Of a stretch of 64,000 nt of DNA, positions 7,361 through 16,308 are shown piece by piece. The translations under genes and the position numbers were made by a program. The stretch's first letter is position 1. Each line of letters starts with the position of its first letter. Under the pieces are notes generated by a model. That model was not told the DNA's origin, did no database searches, and saw only the letters and a program-made list of their open reading frames with translations. This stretch comes from Anaerotruncus colihominis (lineage in GTDB: Bacteria; Bacillota; Clostridia; Oscillospirales; Ruminococcaceae): NCBI GenBank assembly GCA_025146135.1, contig CP102255.1, forward strand, positions 2,418,001 to 2,482,000, in the 5' to 3' direction.

Positions 7361-7634
7361 CGGGCCCCCTGCCCGCTCCAGGCCCGCCGCAAACGGGCCG
7401 CAGTGCCCACGAGGCGCGAGAGGTAAAGAGAGAGAGACGACCAAACGGCCAGAGGGGCCTCCACGGGCCGAACAGAGGCCGCCAGAGCCATCCGTTGGCC
7501 GGAAGTTGCCGCGCATAGGTTCTTTCTGGAGCCTGAAATGCCTGCGGCGCTTTCGAGCCCAAAAAACGCGCAGACACCAGAAAAATTTTCCGGGGCGTTT
7601 CGTTTCCCCACTCTTTCGGAAAGGAGGGAGATCC
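7361..7634. other. 274-bp GC-rich gap upstream of terminase genes
   Basis: No credible gene with a ribosome site is seen on either strand. Because it directly precedes the small terminase gene, it is a candidate location for the packaging (cos or pac) site. I could not identify a specific repeat that proves this. Confidence 0.35.
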
Positions 7635-8207
7635 ATGCCGGCAGCGAATGGTTCCAATCTGGTCGGGAGCGACATCGTCGCCAACCTGTTCGGAGTGACC
7701 ACCCGGCGAGTGCAGCAGCTCGTCAAGGATGGCATCATTACGGCCACCAAGGAAAAGGGCGTCAACAAGTACGACCTCCACGTCGTCGTCAAGCAGTACA
7801 TCCGGCACCTCTCCGAAAAGGTGCAGGGCCGCGAGAGCAGGCACAACAGCGAGCTCGACAACCAAAAGCTCGGAGCCGAGATCAGGATCAAGGAGTCCAA
7901 GGCCCGGCTCGCCGAGCTTCAGCTCCAGGAGCTCGAGGGCAAGATGCACCGCTCGGAGGACGTGGAGGACATGACCACCGATCTCGTGTTTACCATTCGC
8001 GGGATGCTGGTGGCGCTGCCCGGCCGGCTGGCCGTGGATCTGGCCGGGCTCGACAGCCCCCTGGAGATCTCGGAGAGGATCCGGCTGGAGGTCAACAGCA
8101 TTTTGCAGCAGCTCGCAAATTATCGCTATGATCCGGCCGAGTACAAACGGCGGGCCCGGGAGCGGGAGGGCTGGCAGGGCGTGGAGGAAGATGGCCCGGA
8201 CGAATAA
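7635..8207 (+). CDS. Terminase small subunit (Nu1-like)
   Basis: 190 residues from ATG 7635 after AAGGAGG. Residues 8-45 form a winged-helix recognition domain (VANLFGVTTRRVQQLVKDG), followed by a long coiled coil (about 58-105) for assembly. This is the layout of lambda Nu1-type subunits, which recognise the packaging site and hand DNA to the large subunit. It overlaps the large subunit gene by 17 bp. Confidence 0.85.
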   Translation: MPAANGSNLVGSDIVANLFGVTTRRVQQLVKDGIITATKEKGVNKYDLHVVVKQYIRHLSEKVQGRESRHNSELDNQKLGAEIRIKESKARLAELQLQELEGKMHRSEDVEDMTTDLVFTIRGMLVALPGRLAVDLAGLDSPLEISERIRLEVNSILQQLANYRYDPAEYKRRAREREGWQGVEEDGPDE

Positions 8208-10113
8208 GCGGGCCACCGAGCGCCTCAACGCGGCCATCGCGCCGGCGCTGAAAAACTTCCAGCCCCCGGAAAACCTGACCGTCTCCCAATGGGCCGAGCG
8301 GCACCGCTACCTCTCGCCGGAGACATCGGCCGAGCCGGGGCCCTGGAGGAACGCGCGCACCCCCTACCTCGTGGAACCTATGGATGCCATCACCGACCCG
8401 AAGATCCACAAGGTCGTCATGGTGGCGGCCTCCCAGGTGGGCAAGTCTGAGCTTGAGCTCAACACAATCGGCTATATCATTGACCAGGATCCGGGCAGCG
8501 TCCTCTATATCCACCCGACCCTTGAGGACGCCAGGAAGTTTTCGCGGATCCGTATCGCCCCTATGATCCGCGACAGCAAGACGCTCAAGGCCAAGGTCTC
8601 GGACGTCAAAGCCAAGGACAGCGGCAACACGATTTTGCAAAAGTCTTTCCCCGGCGGGATGCTCACCATTACCGGCTCGAACAGCGCCTCGGCCCTTGCC
8701 TCCACCCCTTGCCGCTATGTGATCGGCGACGAGCGCGACCGATGGGCGGTCAGCGCCGGCACCGAGGGCGATCCATGGGCGCTGGCTGAGGCCCGGCAAG
8801 CTACGTTTTATAATGCGAAAGCGATCGAGATCTCGAGCCCCACCGTCAAAGGACACAGCAACATCGAGACGGCGTTCGACGAGGGCACCCGGGAGCGATG
8901 GAGCCACCAGTGTCCCGAGTGCGGCGCATGGCACTCGATTGAGTTCGATGAGGTCAAGTTCGAGCATGAAGCCGTCACCGTTCACGGCAAGCGGGATTTC
9001 AAGGTCAGGATCCTCGGCTGGGCCTGCCCCTCATGCGGCTGCCTCTCCAGCGAGGCCACCATGCGCCGGCAGCCGGCCCGCTGGATTGCCGAAAACCCTG
9101 ACGCCTATCTGGAGAAAGGGATCCGATCGTTTTGGCTCAATGCTTTCGTGAGCCCGTGGACGCCCTGGTCGAAAATCGCTTATAAGTTCCTGGCCGCCGG
9201 CAAGAATCCCGAAAAGCTGCAAGTCGTTTTCAACACCCTGCTCGGGCAGCTATGGGAGGATCGCGGCGAGCTGGCCGACGAGGAGACCTTGCTCGGCCGG
9301 CGCGAGGAATACGGCGCCGAGCTGCCCGAGGGCGTGCTGGTGCTGACGTGCGGCGTCGATACCCAGGGAGACCGCCTCGAGTATGAGGTCGTCGGGCATG
9401 GCCACTATGGCGAAACTTGGGGCATCAAGAAAGGCGTCATCAACGGAGTGCCGGACACCCCCGAGGTGTGGCAGCGCCTCGACGACGTCGTGGATCATGT
9501 CTACCGCTTCAAGAACGGCGCCGGCCTCCAGATCTCGGTCACGTTCGTTGACTCCGGCGGTAATCACACGCAGGACGTATATAAAGCCTGCCGGGCCCGG
9601 CAGAATAAAAAAGTTTTTGCCATCAAGGGCAAGAGCGCCAACGGAATACCATATGTTTCCCCGGCCAAAAAGACCAAGATCGTCGTCAATAAGCAGGTGA
9701 TCGGCACCTGCTGGCTCTATAGCCTAGGCGTCGACGCTGGCAAGGCCGCGATCATGAGCTCCCTCAAGGTACAGGAAAAGGGCGCGGGCTATGCTCATTT
9801 CCCAGTCGAGGATCAGTTCGGCCGAGGCTATGATCGCGCCTACTTCACCGGCCTCCTCTCTGAAAAGCTGACCAGAGTGGAGACCAGGCGCGGAGACCGC
9901 TGGGAATGGCAAAAGCTCCCCGGCCACGAGCGAAACGAGCCGCTCGACCTCCGCAACTACGCGAACGCAGGTTTTAAGATGCTGGATCCCGACCTTCAGG
10001 CCGTGGAGCGCCGTCTCAAGGGACTGCCGGAGCTCCGGCAGTCCCAGCCGGCCGCGCAGCAGCAACCCCAGGCCAGGAGATCCCGCAAGTCCGATTTTTT
10101 CGATGACTGGTAA
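8191..10113 (+). CDS. Terminase large subunit (lambda gpA family)
   Basis: 640 residues from ATG 8191. AASQVGKSE (79-87) is the Walker A loop of the GpA ATPase. DERDRW follows as part of the motor core, and a zinc ribbon (CPECGAW and CPSCGC) is present around residues 243-290. The C-terminal nuclease half contains VLTCGVDTQGDRLEYEV with acidic metal ligands. The protein cuts concatemeric DNA and pumps it into the prohead. Length is normal for the family and it looks intact. Confidence 0.93.
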   Translation: MARTNKRATERLNAAIAPALKNFQPPENLTVSQWAERHRYLSPETSAEPGPWRNARTPYLVEPMDAITDPKIHKVVMVAASQVGKSELELNTIGYIIDQDPGSVLYIHPTLEDARKFSRIRIAPMIRDSKTLKAKVSDVKAKDSGNTILQKSFPGGMLTITGSNSASALASTPCRYVIGDERDRWAVSAGTEGDPWALAEARQATFYNAKAIEISSPTVKGHSNIETAFDEGTRERWSHQCPECGAWHSIEFDEVKFEHEAVTVHGKRDFKVRILGWACPSCGCLSSEATMRRQPARWIAENPDAYLEKGIRSFWLNAFVSPWTPWSKIAYKFLAAGKNPEKLQVVFNTLLGQLWEDRGELADEETLLGRREEYGAELPEGVLVLTCGVDTQGDRLEYEVVGHGHYGETWGIKKGVINGVPDTPEVWQRLDDVVDHVYRFKNGAGLQISVTFVDSGGNHTQDVYKACRARQNKKVFAIKGKSANGIPYVSPAKKTKIVVNKQVIGTCWLYSLGVDAGKAAIMSSLKVQEKGAGYAHFPVEDQFGRGYDRAYFTGLLSEKLTRVETRRGDRWEWQKLPGHERNEPLDLRNYANAGFKMLDPDLQAVERRLKGLPELRQSQPAAQQQPQARRSRKSDFFDDW

Positions 10114-10125
10114 ATGGAGGCTATC

Positions 10126-10389
10126 ATGCAGAACAAAGAAAGCATTGTGAAAGAAATAGAAACGAAACGCCGCCGGCTGGAGCTTTACTATAAGCGCGAG
10201 GAGGAAATGCTTGCCGGAGGCGTGCAGAGCTACGGCATCGGCTCTCGCAATCTGGCGAGATATTCGACAGATTTGAAAGAAGTTCGGGATGCCATCCAAA
10301 CCCTCGAAGAGGAAATCCAGACTCTTGAGGGCTCCCTCTCTGGCCAATGCCCGCGTCGCGCGCTAGGTGTCGTTCCCCGCGACTGGTAA
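10126..10389 (+). CDS. DUF6148-like small head protein
   Basis: 87 residues. I chose ATG 10126 because GGAGG at 10116-10120 sits 5 nt upstream; an earlier ATG at 10114 overlaps that site. A helical N-terminus, then SYGIGSRNLARYSTDLKEVRDA, matches the small phage family found between terminase and portal (often called DUF6148 or gpW-like). A head-tail joining role is likely by position. Confidence 0.6.
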   Translation: MQNKESIVKEIETKRRRLELYYKREEEMLAGGVQSYGIGSRNLARYSTDLKEVRDAIQTLEEEIQTLEGSLSGQCPRRALGVVPRDW

Positions 10390-10399
10390 AAAGTTAAAC

Positions 10400-10470
10400 G
10401 CCCGGGATCCTACGGGCTTTTAACATACAGAGCCCCTGGGTGAGTTTACTCCTTTTCTCACCCGGGGGCC
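10400..10470 (+). terminator. Two consecutive stem-loops between DUF6148 gene and portal gene
   Basis: GCCCG at 10400-10404 pairs with CGGGC at 10413-10417 and is followed by TTTT. A second stem pairs CCCCTGGGTGAG (10433-10444) with CTCACCCGGGGG (10457-10468). They may attenuate transcription or mark mRNA ends. Confidence 0.55.
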
Positions 10471-10489
10471 CTCCATTTTCAGCAAGGAG

Positions 10490-12130
10490 GTGATCGTCAT
10501 TCCCTATTTAGACAAGAGGCTCGGCTTGTACCTCCCGGACAGTATGCGCCCACAAAATAAGGGTTACGGGGACGCCGGAGCGAGCTGGCACAAACGGGCG
10601 ACAAAGGGCTTTAACGCACAGAGCGGCAGCCCCCGGGAGGATATTGACTATAACAACGCCACGCTCAGGCAGCGGGCACGGATGCTGGCCATGTCCTCGC
10701 CGCTCGCCGGCAGCGCCGTCAAGACCAACCGCACCAACGTCGTCGGCATCGGCCTCCGGCTCAAGAGCCAGATCGACCGGGATGTCCTGGGCATGAGCCC
10801 CGAGGCCGCGGAGGCGTGGCAGAAAAAGACCGAGCGCGAGTTCGCTTTGTGGGCCGAAAACAAGCGGGCATGTGACGCCACCGGCGTCAACGACTTCTAT
10901 GCGCTCCAGCAGCTCGCCCTCTCCTCGTGGCTCCTGAGCGGCGACGTCTTTGCCGTCTATAAGCAGCGGGAGCCCACGCAGCTCAACCCGTATAGCTTGC
11001 GAATCCACATCGTTGAGGCTGACCGAATTAGTACACCCTACGACGCGAGCCCGCGGCGCCTATGGCTCACTGACGGCAAGGCCGCGAACGGCAACGACAT
11101 CTTTGACGGCGTCGAGGTCGACGGCAGCGGCATGATCGTGGCCTACTATATCCGCAACACCTACCCCCACCAGCTCGGCGCAGCGAGAACCGAGTGGCAG
11201 CGCGTCCTCGCATATGGGGAGGAGACCGGCCTGCCGAACATTGTGCAGATCATGGACTCGGAGCGGCCGGATCAATATCGCGGCGTCAGCTACCTCGCGC
11301 AGATCATTGAGCCGCTGCTCCAGCTCCGGCGCTACACCGACAGCGAGCTCGCCGCGGCCGTGGTCGAGAGCTTTTTCACAGCGTTCGTGATCACCGGGGC
11401 CAACAAGGCCGACGAGAACCCATTCAACGAGACCCGCACCTCGCTCGGAGAGGTCTCCGGGAACCCCGACGAGTATGAAATGGGCCCGGGCCAGATTAAC
11501 GTCATGAAGCAGGGCGAGGATGTCAAGTTCGCGGATCCCAAACGGCCGACGAGTGGCTTTTCCACGTTCGTCCGTGCCATGTGCGAGCAGATGGGCGCCG
11601 CGCTGGAGATTCCGGCCGACCTGCTGCTCAAGAGCTTTAACAGCTCATACAGCGCCAGCCGGGCCGCGCTGCTGGAGGCGTGGAAAGCCTTTCGTATGCG
11701 CCGCGAGTGGTTCGTGGCTGATTTCTGCCGCCCCACCTATGAGGTGTGGCTCTCCGAGGCCGTTGCCCGTGGACGTATCAGCGCCCCGGGCTTTTTTACT
11801 GCCCCGGAGATCCGGGCTGCATATCTCGGCGCCGAGTGGATCGGGCCCTCCCAGGGCCAGCTCGACCCGGTCAAAGAGATTACGGCCGAGATCCTGGCCA
11901 ACGATGCCGGCTATTCCACGCATGAGCAATCCACCATCCGCCTCAACGGCGGCCAGTGGGGCGCAAACGTCGAGCAGCTCCGGCGGGAAAATGAGCAGCT
12001 TGCCCAGGCAAAGGCGCCGGACCCTTCCGGCAGCGGTCATCCGCCGGTCGCTAATACCATCAAGACCGCGGTCGTCAAGGCCGTACTATTAGACATTTTG
12101 AAAGAGGGCGAAGAAAATGCGTATAAGTAA
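10490..12130 (+). CDS. Portal protein (lambda gpB family)
   Basis: About 543-546 residues. RARMLAMSSPLAGSAVKTNR, then GDVFAVYK and a C-terminal PADLLLKSFNSSYSASRAAL stretch are diagnostic of lambda-type portals, which form the dodecameric ring at the capsid vertex. The start is odd: AAGGAGGTGATC (10484-10495) is a full match to the 16S rRNA tail, so the GTG at 10490 lies inside the ribosome site. The first codon at proper spacing is ATT 10499. The 3' end overlaps the protease gene. Confidence 0.92.
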   Translation: MIVIPYLDKRLGLYLPDSMRPQNKGYGDAGASWHKRATKGFNAQSGSPREDIDYNNATLRQRARMLAMSSPLAGSAVKTNRTNVVGIGLRLKSQIDRDVLGMSPEAAEAWQKKTEREFALWAENKRACDATGVNDFYALQQLALSSWLLSGDVFAVYKQREPTQLNPYSLRIHIVEADRISTPYDASPRRLWLTDGKAANGNDIFDGVEVDGSGMIVAYYIRNTYPHQLGAARTEWQRVLAYGEETGLPNIVQIMDSERPDQYRGVSYLAQIIEPLLQLRRYTDSELAAAVVESFFTAFVITGANKADENPFNETRTSLGEVSGNPDEYEMGPGQINVMKQGEDVKFADPKRPTSGFSTFVRAMCEQMGAALEIPADLLLKSFNSSYSASRAALLEAWKAFRMRREWFVADFCRPTYEVWLSEAVARGRISAPGFFTAPEIRAAYLGAEWIGPSQGQLDPVKEITAEILANDAGYSTHEQSTIRLNGGQWGANVEQLRRENEQLAQAKAPDPSGSGHPPVANTIKTAVVKAVLLDILKEGEENAYK

Positions 12131-13346
12131 CAACCTGCGCGTACTGGCAGGCCCGGCGCCCGCAGCAGCCGCCGGCACCGCGCCGAAGTTCTGGAGCATG
12201 GCCGACGTGGGAGAGGACGAAGCCGAGATCACCATGTACGGCGAGATCGTCGACCGCCGCCCGGTCGACTGGTGGACGGGAGAGCCTGAGCCCGGCCTGT
12301 TCATCAGCCCGGAGGGATTCCTCGAGGATCTGGCTCAGGTCAAGGGCAAGAGCCGCGTCACAATCAGGATTAACTCGATCGGCGGGGATCTTTATACCGG
12401 CATGGCCATTTATAACCAGCTCAAGGCCCTGCCGGGGCAAAAGACCGTTGTTATTGACGGGATCGCGGCCAGCGCGGCCAGCGTGATCGCTATGGCCGGG
12501 GACGTAATTCAGATTCCCGTCGGCGGCACCGTTATGATCCATGAGCCATCGGCTTTCCTCGCGGACAGCTATGACCAGCAGCAGCTCAAGGGCGTCCTCA
12601 AGATGCTCGACGCCGCCAGCAGGTCGGCCGCTGAGGTTTACGCCGGAAAGACCGGCCTGGAGGTCGACGCCGTCCGCTCCATGATGGCAAAAACAACATG
12701 GATGATCGGCCAGGAGGCCGTTGACAAGGGATTCGCCACGGAGCTACTCGAGGGAGACGGGCCTCAAATGGCCATGAGCGCCGACCGTTCGACGCTCGTG
12801 GTGGGCGGGCTCCGCTTCAACGCCAAGGGGCTCCGCAATATTCCCGGGGGGATCCCCGTAAAAGACAATATTCTGCCCGCAGCGGCGGCCGCTCGCCCTA
12901 CGGCCGGGATAGAAAAAACGAAGCAAGGAGGAAAACAGGTCATGACATTGGAAGAATTGAGGGCAGCGCACCCGGAGCTCGTGGCTCAGATCGAGAGCGC
13001 AGCGCAGGCCGCCGCCCGGACTGAGGCCACGACCGCGGAGAGGGCCCGCATCAAGGCTATCGAGGAGATCGCCTCCGGAGTCGGAGATCCGCAGCTCGTC
13101 GAGGATGCCAAGTACGGGGACGCCCCATGTACTGCGCCGGAGCTGGCGCTCAAGGCCATGCAGCAGCAGGCCAAGCTCGGCGCCAAGCACCTCCAGAACG
13201 CCGCCAAGGATTTCAACGCGTCTGGAGCTGACGGAGTGGGCGCAGTTCCTAACGGAGGCGCGGGCAATGAGCCCGAAGACGAGGCGCATCAGGTCAAGGC
13301 GGTCGTCGACGCCTACAACATGATCAAGGGAGGTAACAACAAATGA
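12117..13346 (+). CDS. ClpP-type prohead protease with C-terminal scaffold
   Basis: 409 residues. The ClpP fold is clear: INSIGGDLYTGMAIYNQL, GIAASAAS with Ser119 as probable nucleophile, and MIHEP with His142. Residues from about 276 form a separate helical scaffold domain. This matches lambda gpC/Nu3, where the protease and the scaffold share one frame. The protease trims head proteins during maturation. A strong internal ribosome site supports separate synthesis of the scaffold. Confidence 0.9.
   Translation: MRISNNLRVLAGPAPAAAAGTAPKFWSMADVGEDEAEITMYGEIVDRRPVDWWTGEPEPGLFISPEGFLEDLAQVKGKSRVTIRINSIGGDLYTGMAIYNQLKALPGQKTVVIDGIAASAASVIAMAGDVIQIPVGGTVMIHEPSAFLADSYDQQQLKGVLKMLDAASRSAAEVYAGKTGLEVDAVRSMMAKTTWMIGQEAVDKGFATELLEGDGPQMAMSADRSTLVVGGLRFNAKGLRNIPGGIPVKDNILPAAAAARPTAGIEKTKQGGKQVMTLEELRAAHPELVAQIESAAQAAARTEATTAERARIKAIEEIASGVGDPQLVEDAKYGDAPCTAPELALKAMQQQAKLGAKHLQNAAKDFNASGADGVGAVPNGGAGNEPEDEAHQVKAVVDAYNMIKGGNNK
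12942..13346 (+). CDS. Nested scaffold protein from an internal in-frame start (Nu3-like)
   Basis: 134 residues in the same frame as the protease. AAGGAGG at 12925-12931 lies 10 nt before ATG 12942 (MTLEELRAAHPEL). The product is alanine-rich and helical with a flexible acidic C-terminus, as expected of a capsid scaffold. Lambda Nu3 is made from gene C in the same way. Existence is inferred from the site and the precedent. Confidence 0.7.
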   Translation: MTLEELRAAHPELVAQIESAAQAAARTEATTAERARIKAIEEIASGVGDPQLVEDAKYGDAPCTAPELALKAMQQQAKLGAKHLQNAAKDFNASGADGVGAVPNGGAGNEPEDEAHQVKAVVDAYNMIKGGNNK

Positions 13347-13741
13347 GCAAGCGACTTGATGAAAACCTGGGCGCCGTGGGCTATGACGGCCTGATCAACC
13401 AGTGTTTTCCCACCGGCGACGTGTTCGCCGTGTCCCTTCGGGCCGGCCAGGGGAACCTCACGCGCGGCACCGCGCTCGCCCTGAGCTCCGGCACCGCCGG
13501 CAAGGGCGACATGGTGCTCCTCGGCACCGAGGCCGTGGCCGACGAGACCCTGGCCGCCAACTGCATCCTCGCGGACGACACCGACACCGGCACCGCGGCG
13601 GGCGATGCCGTGAACGGGATCGCCTACCGTACCGGGCATTTCAATCGGAACACCCTGATCGTAAAAGAGGGCTACACCATGACCAAGGCAGACGAGGAGG
13701 AGCTCCGCAAGGGCGGGATCCTGCTCGACGATGCAATCTGA
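13343..13741 (+). CDS. Head decoration protein (lambda gpD-like)
   Basis: 132 residues, starting with an ATGA overlap with the previous gene. GDVFAVSLRAGQGNLTRGTALAL and the beta-rich body followed by GIAYRTGHFNRNTLIV are typical of the HDPD/gpD decoration family that caps capsid trimers. Order between protease and major capsid gene supports this. Confidence 0.8.
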   Translation: MSKRLDENLGAVGYDGLINQCFPTGDVFAVSLRAGQGNLTRGTALALSSGTAGKGDMVLLGTEAVADETLAANCILADDTDTGTAAGDAVNGIAYRTGHFNRNTLIVKEGYTMTKADEEELRKGGILLDDAI

Positions 13742-13754
13742 GGAGGAGAAGATC

Positions 13755-14819
13755 ATGCCGTTTGATATTTACAGCACCCACACCCTGATCGCGGCGGTCG
13801 AGCAAGTCGAGCCGCTGCACACCTTTCTCCGGGATCGTTACTTCCCCACGAATGACGCCTCGGACATCTTCACCACCGACGACGTCCTGATCGAGTACCG
13901 CGACGGCGACAAAAAGCTCGCCCCGTTTGTGGCTCCCCGCAAGGGCGGCATCACCATGCTCCGCAACGGCTCCCACATGGAGCGGTTCACCCCTCCCTAT
14001 ATCGCGCCCCGCCGTCCGATTACCATCGACGACCTCAAAAAGCGCGGTTTTGGTGAGGCCCTGTTCGCCAAGCTCACCCCGCAGCAGCGGGAGGGCGCCC
14101 TGCTCATGAGAGACGCCGACGAAATGGGCCAGATGATCAGCCGCCGCGAGGAGCAAATGGCCGCCGAGACGCTGCTGACCAACGGCTGCATTATGAAGCA
14201 CATCACCGACGACGCCAGCAAGCCCGAGGAAAAGGAGATCCGTTTCTATTCCGGGGTCAGCAATCCCGCTGTATACACACCCGCCGTGCCCTGGAATCAG
14301 GAGGGCGCGCACATTCTGGCCGACGGTGCCGCGATGGCGCGGCTGCTCACTTCCCGCGGCCTGCCTGCCGCCGATCTCCTTGTTGCCCCGGACGTGGCCG
14401 ACACCATTCTCGCGGATCCCGACATCCTCAAAAAGCTCGACAACAACAATTATAAGCTCGGCGGCGTGGATCCCGCGACGCTGCCGGCCGGCGTGACCAA
14501 GATCGCCCGGCTGAATTTCAAGGGCCGTATGATCGACATCCTGAGCTATGAGGACACCTATGAGGACGACGACGGCACGGTTAAGCAGTACATCCCCGCG
14601 GGCTACGTCGTCATGACCGCCCCCGCGGCCGGCCGCACCCTTTACGGCGCCGTCACCCAGGTCGAGCAGGCAGACGGGCAGACTCACACCTATGCCGCCC
14701 GCCGGGTGCCGAAATATCTGGCTGACGCCAACAACAACACCCGCAGCCTGACGCTCACCTCCTGCCCGCTGCTGATCCCCAACAATAAAAATCCGTGGAT
14801 CGTCGCTAAGGTGCAGTAA
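13755..14819 (+). CDS. Major capsid protein (lambda gpE family)
   Basis: 354 residues from ATG 13755 with AGGAGGAG upstream. DIYSTHTLIAAVEQ at the start, VAPRKGGITMLRNG, and REEQMAAETLLTNG near residue 135 are family marks, and the length is typical. It assembles the icosahedral shell. It looks intact. Confidence 0.92.
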   Translation: MPFDIYSTHTLIAAVEQVEPLHTFLRDRYFPTNDASDIFTTDDVLIEYRDGDKKLAPFVAPRKGGITMLRNGSHMERFTPPYIAPRRPITIDDLKKRGFGEALFAKLTPQQREGALLMRDADEMGQMISRREEQMAAETLLTNGCIMKHITDDASKPEEKEIRFYSGVSNPAVYTPAVPWNQEGAHILADGAAMARLLTSRGLPAADLLVAPDVADTILADPDILKKLDNNNYKLGGVDPATLPAGVTKIARLNFKGRMIDILSYEDTYEDDDGTVKQYIPAGYVVMTAPAAGRTLYGAVTQVEQADGQTHTYAARRVPKYLADANNNTRSLTLTSCPLLIPNNKNPWIVAKVQ

Positions 14820-14853
14820 TACCGGCATGCCCGAAAGAAAGGAGTAAAAAGTC

Positions 14854-15300
14854 ATGATCCAGATTGTGCAAGGCACTTTCGGCTATTGGAACGGCACGAG
14901 CGTCGTGCCCAAGACCTCCAAAGACGGCCCCCTGGAGCTGGAGCCCACGCTGGAGCAGCGCCTCGTCGAGAAAGGCGTGGCCGTATATGTCAACGCGGAG
15001 CCTCAGGCTCCCGCAGCGCCTCCCGCCCCCACTGGTGCCGAGGATTCCGGCAATTCTGATCCCGCAAACAGCGTCCAGGGAGAGCCCACAGGAGCCGACG
15101 ACGGCCTGCCGGAATATAACGCCGACATGAAGCTCGACGAGCTCAAGGAGATCGCCGCCGCCTATGATGTGGACGCCTCCAAAATGCGGAGCAAGGCCGA
15201 AGTCGTGGCCGCGATTGACGCGGCCAAGGCGGCGCTCCAGGAGGAGACCGGGGACGACGAGGCCCCTCCCGTCGTAACCCCGGCCGCCCCTGTGGTGTAA
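14854..15300 (+). CDS. Head-associated protein with a C-terminal HeH/SAP-like helix motif
   Basis: 148 residues. A short beta N-terminus (IVQGTFGYWNG) is followed by a Pro/Ala-rich linker (about 48-85). MKLDELKEIAAAYDVDASKM (about 91-110) looks like a HeH/SAP or Rho-N helix-extension-helix motif; these often bind DNA. It sits where lambda FI is found. Function is unknown. Confidence 0.55.
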   Translation: MIQIVQGTFGYWNGTSVVPKTSKDGPLELEPTLEQRLVEKGVAVYVNAEPQAPAAPPAPTGAEDSGNSDPANSVQGEPTGADDGLPEYNADMKLDELKEIAAAYDVDASKMRSKAEVVAAIDAAKAALQEETGDDEAPPVVTPAAPVV

Positions 15301-15620
15301 TGGCTTTTGATTTCAAGGACATGGTGCAACGGGATCGGGATCTGTTTTTGAACCTCGGCGAATATGGGGAGACCCACCGCGTCGAGGGACGCGACGTGAC
15401 GATCATGATCGACGACGATGCCCTCAAGGAGCGCCAAGGAGGGGCCGCCCTGAGCATTGCCGAGTCGTCGCTGCTATTCTATGCCAAGCCCGAGGATCTC
15501 CCGCCGCGCCGCGCAGCAGGCGCCAGCCTCAACGTCGACGGCCGGGAGTACATTGTGGACGACTGGAGCGAGGACATGGGGATCGCCACCGTTGCCCTCA
15601 GCCAGAGCCGCAGCAGCTAA
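15300..15620 (+). CDS. Head-tail adaptor (lambda FII-like)
   Basis: 106 residues; the ATG overlaps the previous TAA. DMVQRDRDLFLNLGEYGETH and the C-terminal GREYIVDDWSEDMGIATVAL resemble the small beta-barrel adaptors of the lambda FII / Gifsy-2 type that attach the tail to the portal. Position after the capsid gene agrees. Confidence 0.6.
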   Translation: MAFDFKDMVQRDRDLFLNLGEYGETHRVEGRDVTIMIDDDALKERQGGAALSIAESSLLFYAKPEDLPPRRAAGASLNVDGREYIVDDWSEDMGIATVALSQSRSS

Positions 15621-15632
15621 GGAGGTGCCGGC

Positions 15633-16268
15633 ATGACTATCGTGCAGAGTATCGAGACGATCCGCGACTGGCTCGAGGCCAACGTCTGCTCCCTGGTGGA
15701 GCTCAAGCTCCCCGACGACAACGCGGCCGCCGAGACCTACCCCTATAAGCTCGTCAAGCCGGCGGCGTTCTCCCTGTTCGTGCCCGGAAAGGATCGGCTC
15801 CCGCAGAGCGTGGCGCCGATCCCGTCCGTGTGTGTGCAGCTTTTGGAGGGTAGTGACTCGCTCCTGGAGAGCAAGGGACGGCTTCGCGTGCGGCTCGTCT
15901 TTTCCGCATGGAACCCCGGGCAGCACGGGCCCGACACCCTCCCGCCGGCCTCCGGTGTCGACATCCATGTCGAGCCGGCCAAGGCTGCCGGCTCGCTCCC
16001 ACACAGCGGCGCCGGAGCGGGTAGCTTTACCCGCAACGCCGACGGCTGGCGGGATGCTTGGAGCTTTGTGGACGTCGCCCTCCGGGAGCTGGAGAACGCC
16101 GAGTATTTAGGCGGGCTCCGCATTGCCAAGGAGGAGGGCATCGCGTTCGGCCCGCTCACGGAGCAGGACGCGGTCGTCGACTATTATCCCTACTGGTTCG
16201 CCTGGATCTCGTTCTCCGTGCAGTACGGGATCGCCCGGAACCCCAAGCAATACCGTGATTTACTCTAG
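15633..16268 (+). CDS. Probable tail terminator/completion protein
   Basis: 211 residues, ribosome site AAGGAGG. It starts with a helix (TIVQSIETIRDWLEAN), has a beta-rich middle and ends with PYWFAWISFSVQYG. By position just before the sheath it fits a tail terminator that caps the tube. No decisive motif is seen, so the call is mainly positional. Confidence 0.45.
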   Translation: MTIVQSIETIRDWLEANVCSLVELKLPDDNAAAETYPYKLVKPAAFSLFVPGKDRLPQSVAPIPSVCVQLLEGSDSLLESKGRLRVRLVFSAWNPGQHGPDTLPPASGVDIHVEPAKAAGSLPHSGAGAGSFTRNADGWRDAWSFVDVALRELENAEYLGGLRIAKEEGIAFGPLTEQDAVVDYYPYWFAWISFSVQYGIARNPKQYRDLL

Positions 16269-16308
16269 GCGGCCCGCGCGGCCGCTTTACTTTTGAGAGG
16301 TGAAAAGC

